Shown piece after piece: positions 1-8,531 of a stretch of 64,000 nt of DNA. The number at the start of each line of letters is the position of its first letter. Within the stretch, counting starts at the first letter, position 1. The stretch comes from Corynebacterium heidelbergense (lineage in GTDB: Bacteria > Actinomycetota > Actinomycetes > Mycobacteriales > Mycobacteriaceae): contig NZ_CP063191.1 in NCBI RefSeq assembly GCF_028609845.1, positions 1,798,001-1,862,000 on the forward strand, written 5' to 3'. A program made the translations under genes and the position numbers. Under the pieces are notes generated by a model. The model had not been told where the DNA came from. It did not search any database and saw only the letters and a list, made by a program, of their open reading frames with translations.

Positions 1-245
1 TTCTGCCTGTTCAGACGGGGACTCGAGCCAGAATGCTGCTGGTACGTTTTCTGCCGCGCCCTCCCAGTCGCAGTCGCAGCCCACTACAGACGGCTCACCC
101 ACCGCTGCGGGACCTTCCCCCACTCTCGGACAGGGATCTCCCGACTCCAGACCTGCACCCGCTACGCAAGACAACAGAGGCCCCTGCACGGCGGACACGG
201 CGCTACAGTCGTTCAAAGCCCATGAGCCGGATGTTCCGCCACCTT
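1..245 (+). repeat. Direct repeat copy A (245 bp or longer)
   Basis: Base-for-base identical to 3643-3887, offset 3642 bp. The left limit cannot be seen because the identity runs to the first base of the window. The right limit is sharp at 245/3887, after which the sequences differ. Confidence 0.95.
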
Positions 246-530
246 CCTGACTTATCTTACCGATGGCTTTTACCTGACTGGGAGTTCTGACTTCACCAAT
301 GCCCTCAGAGTGTGCGGTGGACTGCACTGCATCGACGCGGGTGCTGCCAATATAACAACCAAACCTCCAGCGCAAACTTTCTGCTTCACAATGCAGAGCA
401 CACAGATGCCATCACAACAAGATAGCGCCGTTTATCCAGCTCCGAGGGCCGAGTCCGTTACGCCATCACATTGGAAACACTAGCGCATCTCAAGGCGGTA
501 AAACCTGTTTCGGCACAGCTTGAACCGTAA
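1..530 (+). pseudogene. Decayed LppP/LprE-family lipoprotein gene, 5' end outside window
   Basis: The first 245 bases are identical to bases 3643-3887 of the intact lipoprotein gene downstream and read in the same frame (Ser/Gln/Pro-rich linker). The frame then meets TGA at 248-250. Similarity continues in other frames. A stretch reading SSDFTNALRVCGGLHC (from about 283) matches the intact protein's SGFTDAANVCAPLGY. A stretch reading LLHNAEHTDAITT (from 381) matches its LFHNGQYIGVAT and is followed by an in-frame TAG. The last plausible stop is TAA at 528-530. At least two frameshifts and one stop make it a pseudogene. Because the 3' half has diverged while the 5' half is identical, it looks like an old paralogue whose front half was recently copied or recombined. 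Confidence 0.7.
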
Positions 531-833
531 AGTCTACACTACAGGAGCACCATAGAAGTAGATTTCAAGAAGTAAGTCTATCCCCGAAGCTTCTAGGAAA
601 CTGTGATATAAAATTTAGCCTACTGACACTTATCGTAAATTAACAGGTTAAACTTTTTTCTACTATAGAGGTGGGAACCAAAGATTTCACCATTCGAATC
701 TACATCATACTAGCGTCGATGTACACAGCGGCAGACCCCCTTTAAAGAGATTCGACGGTACGGTTAGCCACCGCAGAACCGTGATACACTCTAACCGCGA
801 ACCAGCCGTTCGACCAATTTCACAGGCACAGTA
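531..833. other. Non-coding, AT-richer stretch
   Basis: No convincing gene, RNA or regulatory element seen. Base composition is clearly poorer in G+C than the core region to the right of 4.7 kb. Confidence 0.5.
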
Positions 834-1232
834 CTAAGGATTAATCGAATGACTACTCGGTCGACGGAACACCCAGAAGCTTTGCAATAAAAAGTTCACT
901 AAAGTTGCTACGGCCTGCGAAACAACCCAGGCCACCAGCAATGTCTTATCGGACAAATCCACAAGTGTTCTAACTTGATGATCCACGACTACAGCTAGCG
1001 CGAAGCATGTGGCATAGGCAACAATAGCTCTCCGATTTTCCGCGCTACTGCGTTCGCCATCGAACGTGAAATAGCTATTTAATAGGTAAGCTACCGTACT
1101 GCCAATAGCATAAGAAAGCGCCCTGGCACAGGTTGGATTAACGGAGACATTTATGAGCAAAGCTCGGGAGCCGTAATCAAAAAGCGCGCCCGCAATTCCA
1201 ACGAGGCCGAATCGTGAGAGCGTTTTTACCAT
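834..1232 (-). CDS. GtrA-like multi-pass membrane protein
   Basis: 132 residues with about four hydrophobic segments and the usual GtrA layout. An N-terminal FGLVGIAGALFDY segment opens helix 1, an LSYAIGSTVAYLLNSYFTF segment follows, and a final helix ends in a basic NFLLQSFWVFRR tail. GtrA proteins are small membrane proteins thought to help flip or present polyprenyl-linked sugars for cell-surface glycosylation. No glycosyltransferase partner is left nearby, although a short ORF at 1551-1688 might be the tail of one. The start ATG at 1232 has no clear ribosome-binding site. The stop of the upstream small secreted-protein gene is only 22 bp away, so the two may be co-transcribed. The family call is fairly safe; the substrate is unknown. 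Confidence 0.75.
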   Translation of the reverse strand: MVKTLSRFGLVGIAGALFDYGSRALLINVSVNPTCARALSYAIGSTVAYLLNSYFTFDGERSSAENRRAIVAYATCFALAVVVDHQVRTLVDLSDKTLLVAWVVSQAVATLVNFLLQSFWVFRRPSSHSINP

Positions 1233-1254
1233 TCGTTACAAAAGCGCTTACGTG

Positions 1255-1467
1255 TCACCATCGAGACATCCACCACCGTTTTCCATCATTACGTTGCTCA
1301 CAAGCCACCTTGACAATGAGAAAGTGGAGCCCGCGGTTCTCGCCAGACGCCAAGATACAGGTACCGTGGCTATCGTACGGCCCCTTCCACGCTGAAGCTG
1401 CACTCGCGCTGCCAGTTCCCACCCCGAGCAAGCATACTGTCGTAGTAAAAGCAGCAAGCGATCTCAT
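1255..1467 (-). CDS. Small secreted protein, function unknown
   Basis: 70 residues from the ATG at 1467. The N-terminus is a standard signal peptide (basic start, hydrophobic core, cleavage likely after GSASA at about residue 23). The mature part is about 47 residues with two cysteines (in GTCILA and VACEQ) and ends in a Trp-rich tail. Small cysteine-pair exported proteins of this shape are common in corynebacteria, but I cannot name a family. The frame stays open further upstream to a TTG at 1554, but the signal peptide argues for the internal ATG. The DNA is AT-richer than the core genome, as in the rest of this left-hand region. It could be a C-terminally frameshifted version of a longer protein. 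Confidence 0.4.
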   Translation of the reverse strand: MRSLAAFTTTVCLLGVGTGSASAASAWKGPYDSHGTCILASGENRGLHFLIVKVACEQRNDGKRWWMSRW

Positions 1468-1550
1468 AGCCAGTTTCTTCTTCGACCTGATGCGTCCTTT
1501 TTCTCGGTCATACTCTATGCGCCCGCTGACCCGCTCAATTAACAATTCCG

Positions 1551-1688
1551 TCAAATAGCCGGTTGCTCGAGCCGATATTCCTTGCGGTAACCATCAGCGG
1601 ACTGGGTTTTCCGAGCCTTCTTCAGACCCCGTACGACCCGCAGCACGGTACCCGGCCTAGTGTTACCAGGTTCATGGGCTGCAGGCAT
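1551..1688 (-). CDS. Possible 45-residue ORF or gene remnant
   Basis: An ATG at 1688 opens a 45-codon frame ending in TGA at 1553-1551. The product is basic, with a VLRVVRGLKKARK stretch and a charged GYRKEYRLEQPAI end that reads like a genuine protein C-terminus. It lies just upstream of the secreted-protein and GtrA genes on the same strand. It may be the 3' remnant of a larger gene, for instance a glycosyltransferase partner of the GtrA protein, but nothing proves it is expressed. Confidence 0.15.
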   Translation of the reverse strand: MPAAHEPGNTRPGTVLRVVRGLKKARKTQSADGYRKEYRLEQPAI

Positions 1689-2225
1689 GAGGGTAGCTTA
1701 CAGCCGGATTGCTAGCAAGAGGCCATCCAAGGACTTTCCTTCGCAACCGTTCGCGAAAGCTGACAGCACGAAGACCAAGGTACTAGGGTGACTACCGCCC
1801 AGTCATGATTTCGCTCCGCATTGCGATGCGGGTTTGGGCTCCCGATGCACCTCAACGCTCTGTGGCTCTTACTGCTCGGTTGGGAGCGGGGATTATTTTC
1901 GTAGTGCGGCACCTAGTCCAAGTCTCTTAGCAACGCACCTTCGACAAGCCACTTTCTGTGATCCCTGTCCGGACTGGCTGGCCGCGGCAACATGGTATCA
2001 ACTCATCCCCAGGCACTCCTTTCTGGCGACTATGTAGCGAGACAGCTCGCCTGATTTTGGTTGAGCAGCGCCCTTGACTTTGCGTCTTAGCGAGTGACAG
2101 CTGACACGAGAACGGACGGCTTGCTGTAGGTTCGATTCCCCTCTTTCGGTTAGGGCGAGGGGCTGGTGCGTGGGTAGGTGACATCTGACGTGGCTTGCCG
2201 TTGATGAGCCTGGAAGGCTGCCGCC
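1689..2225. other. Intergenic stretch without a recognisable gene
   Basis: Only short, unconvincing frames on both strands. It lies directly upstream of the IS3 remnant and may hold its left end, but I cannot identify a terminal inverted repeat. Confidence 0.4.
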
Positions 2226-3210
2226 GTGCCTAGACCTATCCCCAGGAGTTCCACGACCATGTTCTCGGCGCGATTCGGTCCCGCGAGGACGGCAGGAGGA
2301 TCGAGCAGATCCCCTCTGACGCCGGGATCCACCCAACAATGCTGACGCAGGGGATGCGTAAGGCCGATGTGAAAGCCAGGATCAAGCCCAGCACCACGGC
2401 CGCAGGGTCCCTACAGCACCAGGAGCTTACGCGCCGGGTACGACTACTCGAGCAGGAAAACGAGGTGCCGCGCTGCGCCGCAGCCTACCTCTCCCAGGCG
2501 AACCTGCCGGGAGAAGGCTCAGCCCACTCATCGGCGAACTCGCCGTCGAGTCGATGTTTCGTCAGACCGCGTGGCGGTTTGTCAGGCCACCAGATAGACC
2601 AGCACCATCAACCGACGTCGCAGGGGCAGGCACAGGCGTTCGGACCCCCGTCCACGATGACCGGGGCAACCGCGAGTTCACCGCCGTCGCCCCGAACAAT
2701 CAGACCACGCCAAACCCGCGACTGACCAACACCACTGGCCACACAACCGGCGAGGGAACGGTATACCCATGTGCGATCGAGGTCGTCTACTTGAGGACGA
2801 AGCGTCAGCGCCTCGATGAGCTCGCCCATGAAGCCCCGCCTCGCGGTCCACGTTCTCAACAGCGCCATCGCCAGACGAGGTGACGCTGCCGGATGTGTTC
2901 TACACAGCAAGAAAAGATTCCAATTCCGATGCTGAAGATGCACGACGCGATCAACCGTCACGACTTCGTCGGACCCTTGGGGCAAGCCGGTGCGTGCGGG
3001 GGCAACGCCGCCATAGGAAGCCTCTTCTTCCTGATGCACAAAACGTTCTCGACCAACAATTTTTGGCAACCAAAGACGAGCTACAAACGGCGACTGTGTG
3101 ATGGATCCAACACACCGACCGCCACCGCCGACGCCAAGACCGCCTCGGCCGCTTAACCCCCCATCGAATACAAGACCATCAGGCCCCACCCAGCCACTCA
3201 ACCTGCCTGA
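2226..3210 (+). mobile_element. Degenerate IS3-family transposase (OrfA-OrfB) remnant
   Basis: An IS3-type OrfA can be followed from a GTG at 2226. After a one-base loss, a QEFHDHVLGAIRSRE helix-turn-helix segment appears, then a leucine-zipper part (TRRVRLLEQENEV) and the typical AAAYLSQANLPG end. OrfB fragments follow in shifting frames. REFTAVAPN with a threonine-rich TNTTGHTTGEG stretch lies near 2670-2760 (normally the first catalytic Asp region). KPRLAVHVLNSAIARRGD lies near 2828-2880. NRHDFVGPLGQAGACGGNAA lies near 2956-3015. QKNVL-type and RLGRLTP-IEYKTI pieces run up to TGA at 3210. At least four frameshifts are needed, so it is dead. Terminal repeats and a target duplication were not found. 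Confidence 0.8.
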
Positions 3211-3583
3211 CTACCCGTGTCATGCAACCCCGCACCAGCCCCACCTCGGCTGGCTCTTACCCCTGCCGCAGGTCTTAGGTGTCCCCCAGCATGACAATTG
3301 ATCATCTGCCACTCATCTCGAACTTAGCTCTCTCTCGGTTAGGAAACGTCATGGAAACCTCTGGTGTCCTGGAGGATTTGAGATCCTGAGGCCAGTAGAG
3401 GTGGCCAAGTACGACCACGAACTCGGCTGGTATAAACGTCATCGACCTGGTGCCCCGCCCCCGGCAGCAGGCCACCGAGGATATCCCTGCCAAACGGTTC
3501 TAGCCGGGCGCTGCTCCGGTGCTACGCAACTCTAACGGGACCACTCCCCAACTGCTTCCAACCACATCTCCGCTGAGAGTAGC
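3211..3583. other. Intergenic stretch without a recognisable gene
   Basis: Between the IS3 remnant and the lipoprotein gene. A few open frames exist but none has a start, ribosome site or known motif. It may include the right end of the insertion sequence. Confidence 0.4.
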
Positions 3584-4252
3584 TTGAGGGACATGAAACG
3601 TACTTCGGTCTTCCTCACAGCTCTCGCAGCCACCGCTTTAATTTCTGCCTGTTCAGACGGGGACTCGAGCCAGAATGCTGCTGGTACGTTTTCTGCCGCG
3701 CCCTCCCAGTCGCAGTCGCAGCCCACTACAGACGGCTCACCCACCGCTGCGGGACCTTCCCCCACTCTCGGACAGGGATCTCCCGACTCCAGACCTGCAC
3801 CCGCTACGCAAGACAACAGAGGCCCCTGCACGGCGGACACGGCGCTACAGTCGTTCAAAGCCCATGAGCCGGATGTTCCGCCACCTTTTCCCAACAACGA
3901 TGACCCAGATGCCGGATGGGCATTCGACCGCTCCGAAAACTCTGGCTTCACTGACGCGGCAAACGTCTGCGCTCCCCTCGGATACGTGACGTTAGGGATT
4001 CGAATGCCAACAGGATCCTCGCCTATACAGATCGTGCTTTTCCACAATGGGCAGTACATCGGCGTCGCTACAAAGAAGGCCTACGCCAAGGCCGACGTCG
4101 CACGCATTGACGGCTCTTCGATTCGTGTGACCTGGCGCTTTCCTAGACCAGGCGAGTCTAACGCTGAGGCCTCTGGCGAGACCGAAGCCCAATTCAGGTG
4201 GGATAGTGCAGCGAACAAGGTGGTCATGACCGGCGGCGTACCCGACTACTGA
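3584..4252 (+). CDS. LppP/LprE-family lipoprotein
   Basis: 222 residues. The signal peptide ends in an ISAC lipobox with the lipidated Cys at residue 23. A low-complexity Ser/Gln/Pro/Thr linker (about 25-80) follows. The globular C-terminal domain carries the pattern of actinobacterial LppP/LprE proteins: a GFT..ANVC segment, then VLFHNGQYIGVAT and a conserved Val-rich strand region. Such proteins sit on the outer face of the cytoplasmic membrane; their function is not known. An in-frame ATG three codons downstream (3593) is an alternative start. Bases 3643-3887 inside the gene are duplicated exactly at 1-245 in a broken paralogue. It stands alone, to the left of the initiator tRNA gene. Confidence 0.8.
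   Translation: MRDMKRTSVFLTALAATALISACSDGDSSQNAAGTFSAAPSQSQSQPTTDGSPTAAGPSPTLGQGSPDSRPAPATQDNRGPCTADTALQSFKAHEPDVPPPFPNNDDPDAGWAFDRSENSGFTDAANVCAPLGYVTLGIRMPTGSSPIQIVLFHNGQYIGVATKKAYAKADVARIDGSSIRVTWRFPRPGESNAEASGETEAQFRWDSAANKVVMTGGVPDY
3643..3887 (+). repeat. Direct repeat copy B (245 bp)
   Basis: Identical to 1-245. It covers the end of the lipobox region, the whole low-complexity linker and the start of the C-terminal domain of the intact lipoprotein gene. Confidence 0.95.
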
Positions 4253-4413
4253 TACCTCCTCTAACCCGCTGCGGTGGGTCAAAAACCACGGGCAAAAACA
4301 CGGGCCAAATCGCCCAAGACCGCAGTTCTGCCACGCTCGACTGCATCTTCGAGCGCATTTTTACCGCTCCCATGACTGAAAAACCCTGATCCGCGACACA
4401 AAACCGGTAAAAA

Positions 4414-4507
4414 CGGGGCCGGGGGCGGCAAGGCACGGGGCGACTAACAAACGGGGCCGGGGCCGCTAGAGAACCAGGGTCGACAGAGCCAAGGAGCCGG
4501 GGCCGCC
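4414..4507. repeat. Three short GC-rich imperfect repeats
   Basis: Variants of CGGGGCCGGGGCCGC occur at 4414-4428, 4452-4466 and 4496-4507 between the lipoprotein gene and the tRNA terminator. Spacing is irregular (about 38-44 bp). No function is apparent; they may be slippage products. Confidence 0.5.
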
Positions 4508-4531
4508 GGAACGCAGCCGTTGCAGCACATG

Positions 4532-4573
4532 CGAAAGCCCCTCGCCGGTGTCTCCACTGGCGAGGGGCTTTCG
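4532..4573 (-). terminator. Hairpin terminator of the initiator tRNA transcript
   Basis: A perfect 15-bp inverted repeat (4532-4546 with 4559-4573) surrounds a 12-base loop. It begins five bases after the tRNA 3' end in the leftward direction of transcription. The outer stem supplies a short T run on the minus strand. It could also stop rightward transcription from the lipoprotein gene. Confidence 0.8.
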
Positions 4574-4575
4574 TT

Positions 4576-4652
<77 letters not shown>

Positions 4653-4776
4653 ACGGGTCAGAATCGCGGCAAACACAGTGTGTCCGCCCGAAGCGACTCC
4701 CATACTCTAACGCAACTTCCAGCCGAACTAAAATCGCCTGCTCGCCCCCACCCGCGGGCGGGCCGCCCCAGCCCGC

Positions 4777-7700
4777 CTATCCCTGCTGCTTCTGCAGGTC
4801 GCTCACCGCGGCGTCTAGCTCATCGAGGGCCTTGCCGAATTCCTCGAAGCTGCCGTTCTGCCGGGCCTGCTTCACCCGATCCATGGCCTCGCGCACCCTC
4901 TGGGCAGCGGCGGAGGACACGCTGCTGTTAGGTGGCGTCGTACCATTCTCCGGACGGTTCTCCGGACGATCGCCCTGATCGCCCTGACCACCGTTCCCAC
5001 CGCCCGCAGCAGCATTCCCAGCCCCCGCCTGGGCCGCATCCGAGGCCGCAGCGGGATTGATCCCCACCTGACTCAGCGCCTCCGCAATCGTGGGGGCGTA
5101 ACCCACCTGCCCGTTGAAGGTCACCAGCACCCTCAGCAGCTTCGGGAAGGCGGAGGCCTGGTCCGCGCGCTTGGCGTACACCGGCTCCACATAGAGGATC
5201 TGCCCATCGCCGACGGGCAACGTCAGCAGGTTGCCGTTCGTCAGCGTGGTGGTGCCCTTCAGCAGCGTGCGCTCCTGCGCCGCCCGGTCGGAGGACATCA
5301 TCGTGTCCTGCGCCTGGCGGGGGCCCTGCGTCTGCGTCCCCGTGGGCAGCACCCGCACGTTGATCTTGCCGTAGCTCTCCGGGTCGCTGGACACGCTCAT
5401 CTGGGCGGCCAGGAAGTCACGCCGCAGGCCCACGAACGCGGTGGTCAACTGATAACTCGGCTGCTTCGTGCGGGGGTCCGCTGCGACCACGTAGTACGGC
5501 GGCTGGTTCAGCTCCTTCTTCCCCTCCGGCGCGGTGGGGTCGGCGGGCACGGACCAGAAGGCATCATTCTGGAAGAACACGGAGGGATCCGAGACGTGGT
5601 ACTTGGAGATCAGCTCGCGCTGCGTCTTGAACATGTCCTCCGGGTAGCGCAGGTGGCTCATCAGTTGCTCGGAAATTTCCGACCGCGGCTTGACCACCCC
5701 GGGGAAAGCCCCCATCCACGCTTTCAGCACCGGATCCTCGTCGTCGAAGGCGTAGAGGTCCACGCTGCCGTCGTAGGAATCCACCACGGCCTTCACACTG
5801 TTGCGGATGTAGCTGACCTGGTCGTTGACCAACTGGGTCTGCGCCACGCCGTTAGGGGTCGCCCGGTCGGCCGTCGCGTTGGTCAGGGAGGTCCGCTGGG
5901 CGTAGGGGAGGTTCTGCAAGGTGGTGTAGCCGTCCACGACCCACTTGATGCGCCCGCCATCGACGATGGGGTAGGTCTTGGAGTCCGTCGTCAACCATGG
6001 GGCCACCTTGTGCACGCGCTCGCGGGGGTCCCGTTCGTAGAGGATGCGGGAGCCCTCCCCGATCCGGTCGGTGAGCAGCATGTTCATCGATTGGAAGTGG
6101 ATGGAGTACATCAGGCGGTTGATGGGGTTGGAGACGTCCACGCCACCATCGCCCTCGTAGGTGTAGTTCTTGGTGTCCGTGTCGAACTCCATGGGATTGG
6201 CCGCGTCCCGGTTGCCGGCGATGGCGTAGTCCGAGTTGGCGACGGAGGAGGACGCGATCAGCGGACCGAAGTAGATGCGCGGTTGCTTGAGGTCCAGCTT
6301 GAGCTCCCCGCCCTGGTCCTTGCGGTCCAGGGACTGGAGGTCGGCAACGGTGTAGACGGGGTATCCGCCGCGGGAAGAACCGGCGTCCCGCGCGACCTCG
6401 TCCACCTTGCGGGCGGGGGCCGCGATGAAGCCGTTACCGTGGGTGTAGACCGTGTGCCGGTTAATCCAGTCGTTCTGGTTGCCGGTCAGGGTCTGGGGAT
6501 TCAGCTCACGGGCGGCGACGACGAAGTCCCTCATCTGCCCGTTCACCTCGTAGCGGTCGATGGAGAGCTCGTCGGGGAAACCGTAGAAGTTTCGGAGCTG
6601 CTGTTGCTGGGTGAAGGTCGGGCTCAGCACGTCCGGATCCAGCAGCCGGATGTTGGAGATAGTCGCCTCGTCCTTGGCGATGGATTTGCGCTTGGCCTCG
6701 GCGTTGTCGGGCTGCTTCGCGCCCCAATCGCGTTCATAGGTGACGTTGTCGTCGCCGATGCCGTAGGCGAATCGGGTCATCTCGATGTTCCGGCCGATGT
6801 ATTCCCGCTCTCGTTCGGCGCGGTTCGGGGCCACCGAGAATTGTTCCAGTGCGGCCGGCCAGGCAATGCCGACGGTCAGGGAGGACGCCACCATCAGCGC
6901 GACGCCCAGAGCCGGAATCCGAAGGTCCCGGACCACCAGCGTGAAGAAGAACAGGGCCGCCACGAACAGGGAGATCACCAGCAGCACAATCTGGGCCGGC
7001 AGTACGGCGTTGATGTCGGTGTAGGAGGCCCCCGTGAAGGTTCCCTGGTTCCGGTTCATGAGGGAGTACCGCTGCAGCCAGTAGTTCGCTGCCTTGTTCA
7101 GCATCCACAGCCCGGCGATGAAGGCCAGTTGGCGGCGCGCTGCCGGGGAGATGGAGGCCTTCTCCCCCACCCGCGGATTGCCGGTGGTGATGGACCCCAG
7201 CAGGTAGTGGAGCACGGCGTTGACGATGAACGCCATGATGAGCAGCAGGCTGAGGGTGTGCACAACGAACTGCAGCATAGGCAGGTCGAAGGCGTAGAAC
7301 CCAAGGTCCCGGTGGAATTGCGGGTCCTGCACCCCGAAGTCTCCCCCATTGACCCACAGCAGCGCCGTACGCCAGTTCCCCTGCGCAATGAGCCCGGCGG
7401 CCAAGCCCGCGGAGATGGGAAAACCGACCAGAAGGGGCCGCACATTCCGCGCGATGCGGGAGCGCTGGGCGCTGAGGGGGCTCGCGGAGGTGATGGCGGT
7501 GAGCTCGTGGGGCCGCCGACGATATGCCGCCCACGTCGCCAGCCATGCGGCGAGCGCGGCAAGCACCCCAAACACGAAGAACAGCACCGCGCGGGTGATG
7601 ATCACACCGACGTAGACGCCCTGGTAGCTGATGCTCCGGAACCACTGGAAGTCCGTGAACACGGAGACCACGATGGGGATAATCAAGAAGGCGGCCGCCA

Positions 7701-7824
7701 CCACCGCAGCGACTATGCCCAAAAGTTTAGAGCGCTTGGAGGGGACGAAGCGAGCTGCGCGGGAGGCGCGTCCCGCGCGCCCCCGGCCGTTGCCGTCGGA
7801 GGCGGAGCCAGGCGTGGTGGTCAC
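4777..7824 (-). CDS. UPF0182 family large membrane protein
   Basis: 1015 residues, close to the usual size of the actinobacterial UPF0182 (COG1615) family. The first ~345 residues contain about seven membrane helices, beginning after a basic N-terminus (about residue 35). The large remainder has no membrane segments and is probably extracytoplasmic. A Gly/Asn/Pro-rich linker (about 915-960) and a charged helical tail (about 965-1015) end the protein. Biochemical function is unknown in the family. The M. tuberculosis equivalent lies next to the same PDZ-protease gene seen here at 10.7 kb. The start ATG is divergent from the PPA1309-type gene, with about 160 bp between them. The opposite strand holds a long open frame (5596-7989) that is only a GC-bias shadow. 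Confidence 0.9.
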   Translation of the reverse strand: MTTTPGSASDGNGRGRAGRASRAARFVPSKRSKLLGIVAAVVAAAFLIIPIVVSVFTDFQWFRSISYQGVYVGVIITRAVLFFVFGVLAALAAWLATWAAYRRRPHELTAITSASPLSAQRSRIARNVRPLLVGFPISAGLAAGLIAQGNWRTALLWVNGGDFGVQDPQFHRDLGFYAFDLPMLQFVVHTLSLLLIMAFIVNAVLHYLLGSITTGNPRVGEKASISPAARRQLAFIAGLWMLNKAANYWLQRYSLMNRNQGTFTGASYTDINAVLPAQIVLLVISLFVAALFFFTLVVRDLRIPALGVALMVASSLTVGIAWPAALEQFSVAPNRAEREREYIGRNIEMTRFAYGIGDDNVTYERDWGAKQPDNAEAKRKSIAKDEATISNIRLLDPDVLSPTFTQQQQLRNFYGFPDELSIDRYEVNGQMRDFVVAARELNPQTLTGNQNDWINRHTVYTHGNGFIAAPARKVDEVARDAGSSRGGYPVYTVADLQSLDRKDQGGELKLDLKQPRIYFGPLIASSSVANSDYAIAGNRDAANPMEFDTDTKNYTYEGDGGVDVSNPINRLMYSIHFQSMNMLLTDRIGEGSRILYERDPRERVHKVAPWLTTDSKTYPIVDGGRIKWVVDGYTTLQNLPYAQRTSLTNATADRATPNGVAQTQLVNDQVSYIRNSVKAVVDSYDGSVDLYAFDDEDPVLKAWMGAFPGVVKPRSEISEQLMSHLRYPEDMFKTQRELISKYHVSDPSVFFQNDAFWSVPADPTAPEGKKELNQPPYYVVAADPRTKQPSYQLTTAFVGLRRDFLAAQMSVSSDPESYGKINVRVLPTGTQTQGPRQAQDTMMSSDRAAQERTLLKGTTTLTNGNLLTLPVGDGQILYVEPVYAKRADQASAFPKLLRVLVTFNGQVGYAPTIAEALSQVGINPAAASDAAQAGAGNAAAGGGNGGQGDQGDRPENRPENGTTPPNSSVSSAAAQRVREAMDRVKQARQNGSFEEFGKALDELDAAVSDLQKQQG

Positions 7825-7985
7825 AGTGTGTTCTTCTCCTGTTGGTTATGCAAGGCCACACATCACCCCCAGAGGACGAGGGATAGCTCGTCCGGACGTG
7901 AGCGTTTGTGCTCCCCCACCTTACGTAGAATCCTTTGGGCGGGAAAAACCCGAAAACGCCAGAACGAGGAAGGGGCCCCTGGGCG

Positions 7986-8531
7986 ATGAGTGAATTCTTC
8001 CACCCCGTGGATATCGGCAATCCCCGTGTTCTGAACGCGGCTGTGCTGGAAGCGGTGGATTTCGTCCAGGCTGAAGGGTGGGATCGTCCCCCATCACTGT
8101 TCGCCCTCGTCCCCCTCGAGCTTGTCTCGGACGCGGTGGATTTGGTGGAGGATCCCGACCGCAGGAGGCGCAATCCCTTAGCTTTGGTGCTGCAGGAGGA
8201 TATTCCGGAGCACATTCCGCCCGGCTCAGAAGAATTGGGCGAGTTCATTGCCGCGATACGGTGGCCGAAGGCCGTGGTCGGTGCTGTGTTGGCGCAGGAG
8301 ATTCGGTTCGTCAATTCTGCGTCGGATGCGGTGGCGCGCCCCGCTCGGTTGTTCTCGGGAATTTTGGACGACGCCGGCACCGGACCCGAACTCACCCTCG
8401 TGCAACTGCGCCCGTCGGCGGAGGAATTGGAGCAGGACCTCTTCGCTCAGGACAGGGTGGAGCTGCTGGGCGGAGAGAACCTTGCCCCCGGGGTCACCGC
8501 GGCCCTGCGAGCATCCTTCGATCCGGATTAA
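7986..8531 (+). CDS. PPA1309-family conserved protein
   Basis: 181 residues, no membrane segment or signal peptide, rich in acidic residues. The layout matches a conserved actinobacterial family annotated only as PPA1309-type. It has an N-terminal AAVLEAVDFV helix, a WDRPPSLFALVP segment, an IRWPKAVVGAVLAQEIRFV core and a LTLVQLRP strand. No catalytic motif is evident. The ATG at 7986 has a good AGGAAGG site nine bases upstream and is preferred to the earlier in-frame start at 7935. The stop TAA overlaps the stop of the convergent VWA gene by four bases (TTAA). Confidence 0.8.
   Translation: MSEFFHPVDIGNPRVLNAAVLEAVDFVQAEGWDRPPSLFALVPLELVSDAVDLVEDPDRRRRNPLALVLQEDIPEHIPPGSEELGEFIAAIRWPKAVVGAVLAQEIRFVNSASDAVARPARLFSGILDDAGTGPELTLVQLRPSAEELEQDLFAQDRVELLGGENLAPGVTAALRASFDPD

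Noticed and set aside
33..290. 85-codon ORF at the left edge and its 104-codon twin at 3675-3989
   Set aside because: Both are a second frame of the duplicated lipoprotein linker; the lipoprotein frame has the lipobox and family motifs.
1214..1558. 114-codon rightward ORF over the small secreted-protein gene
   Set aside because: No ribosome site or motif; the opposite strand has a signal peptide.
5596..7989. 797-codon open frame opposite the UPF0182 gene
   Set aside because: GC-rich codon bias opens the antisense frame; its His/Val/Gly/Asp-rich product has no recognisable domain, while the opposite strand encodes a full conserved protein.
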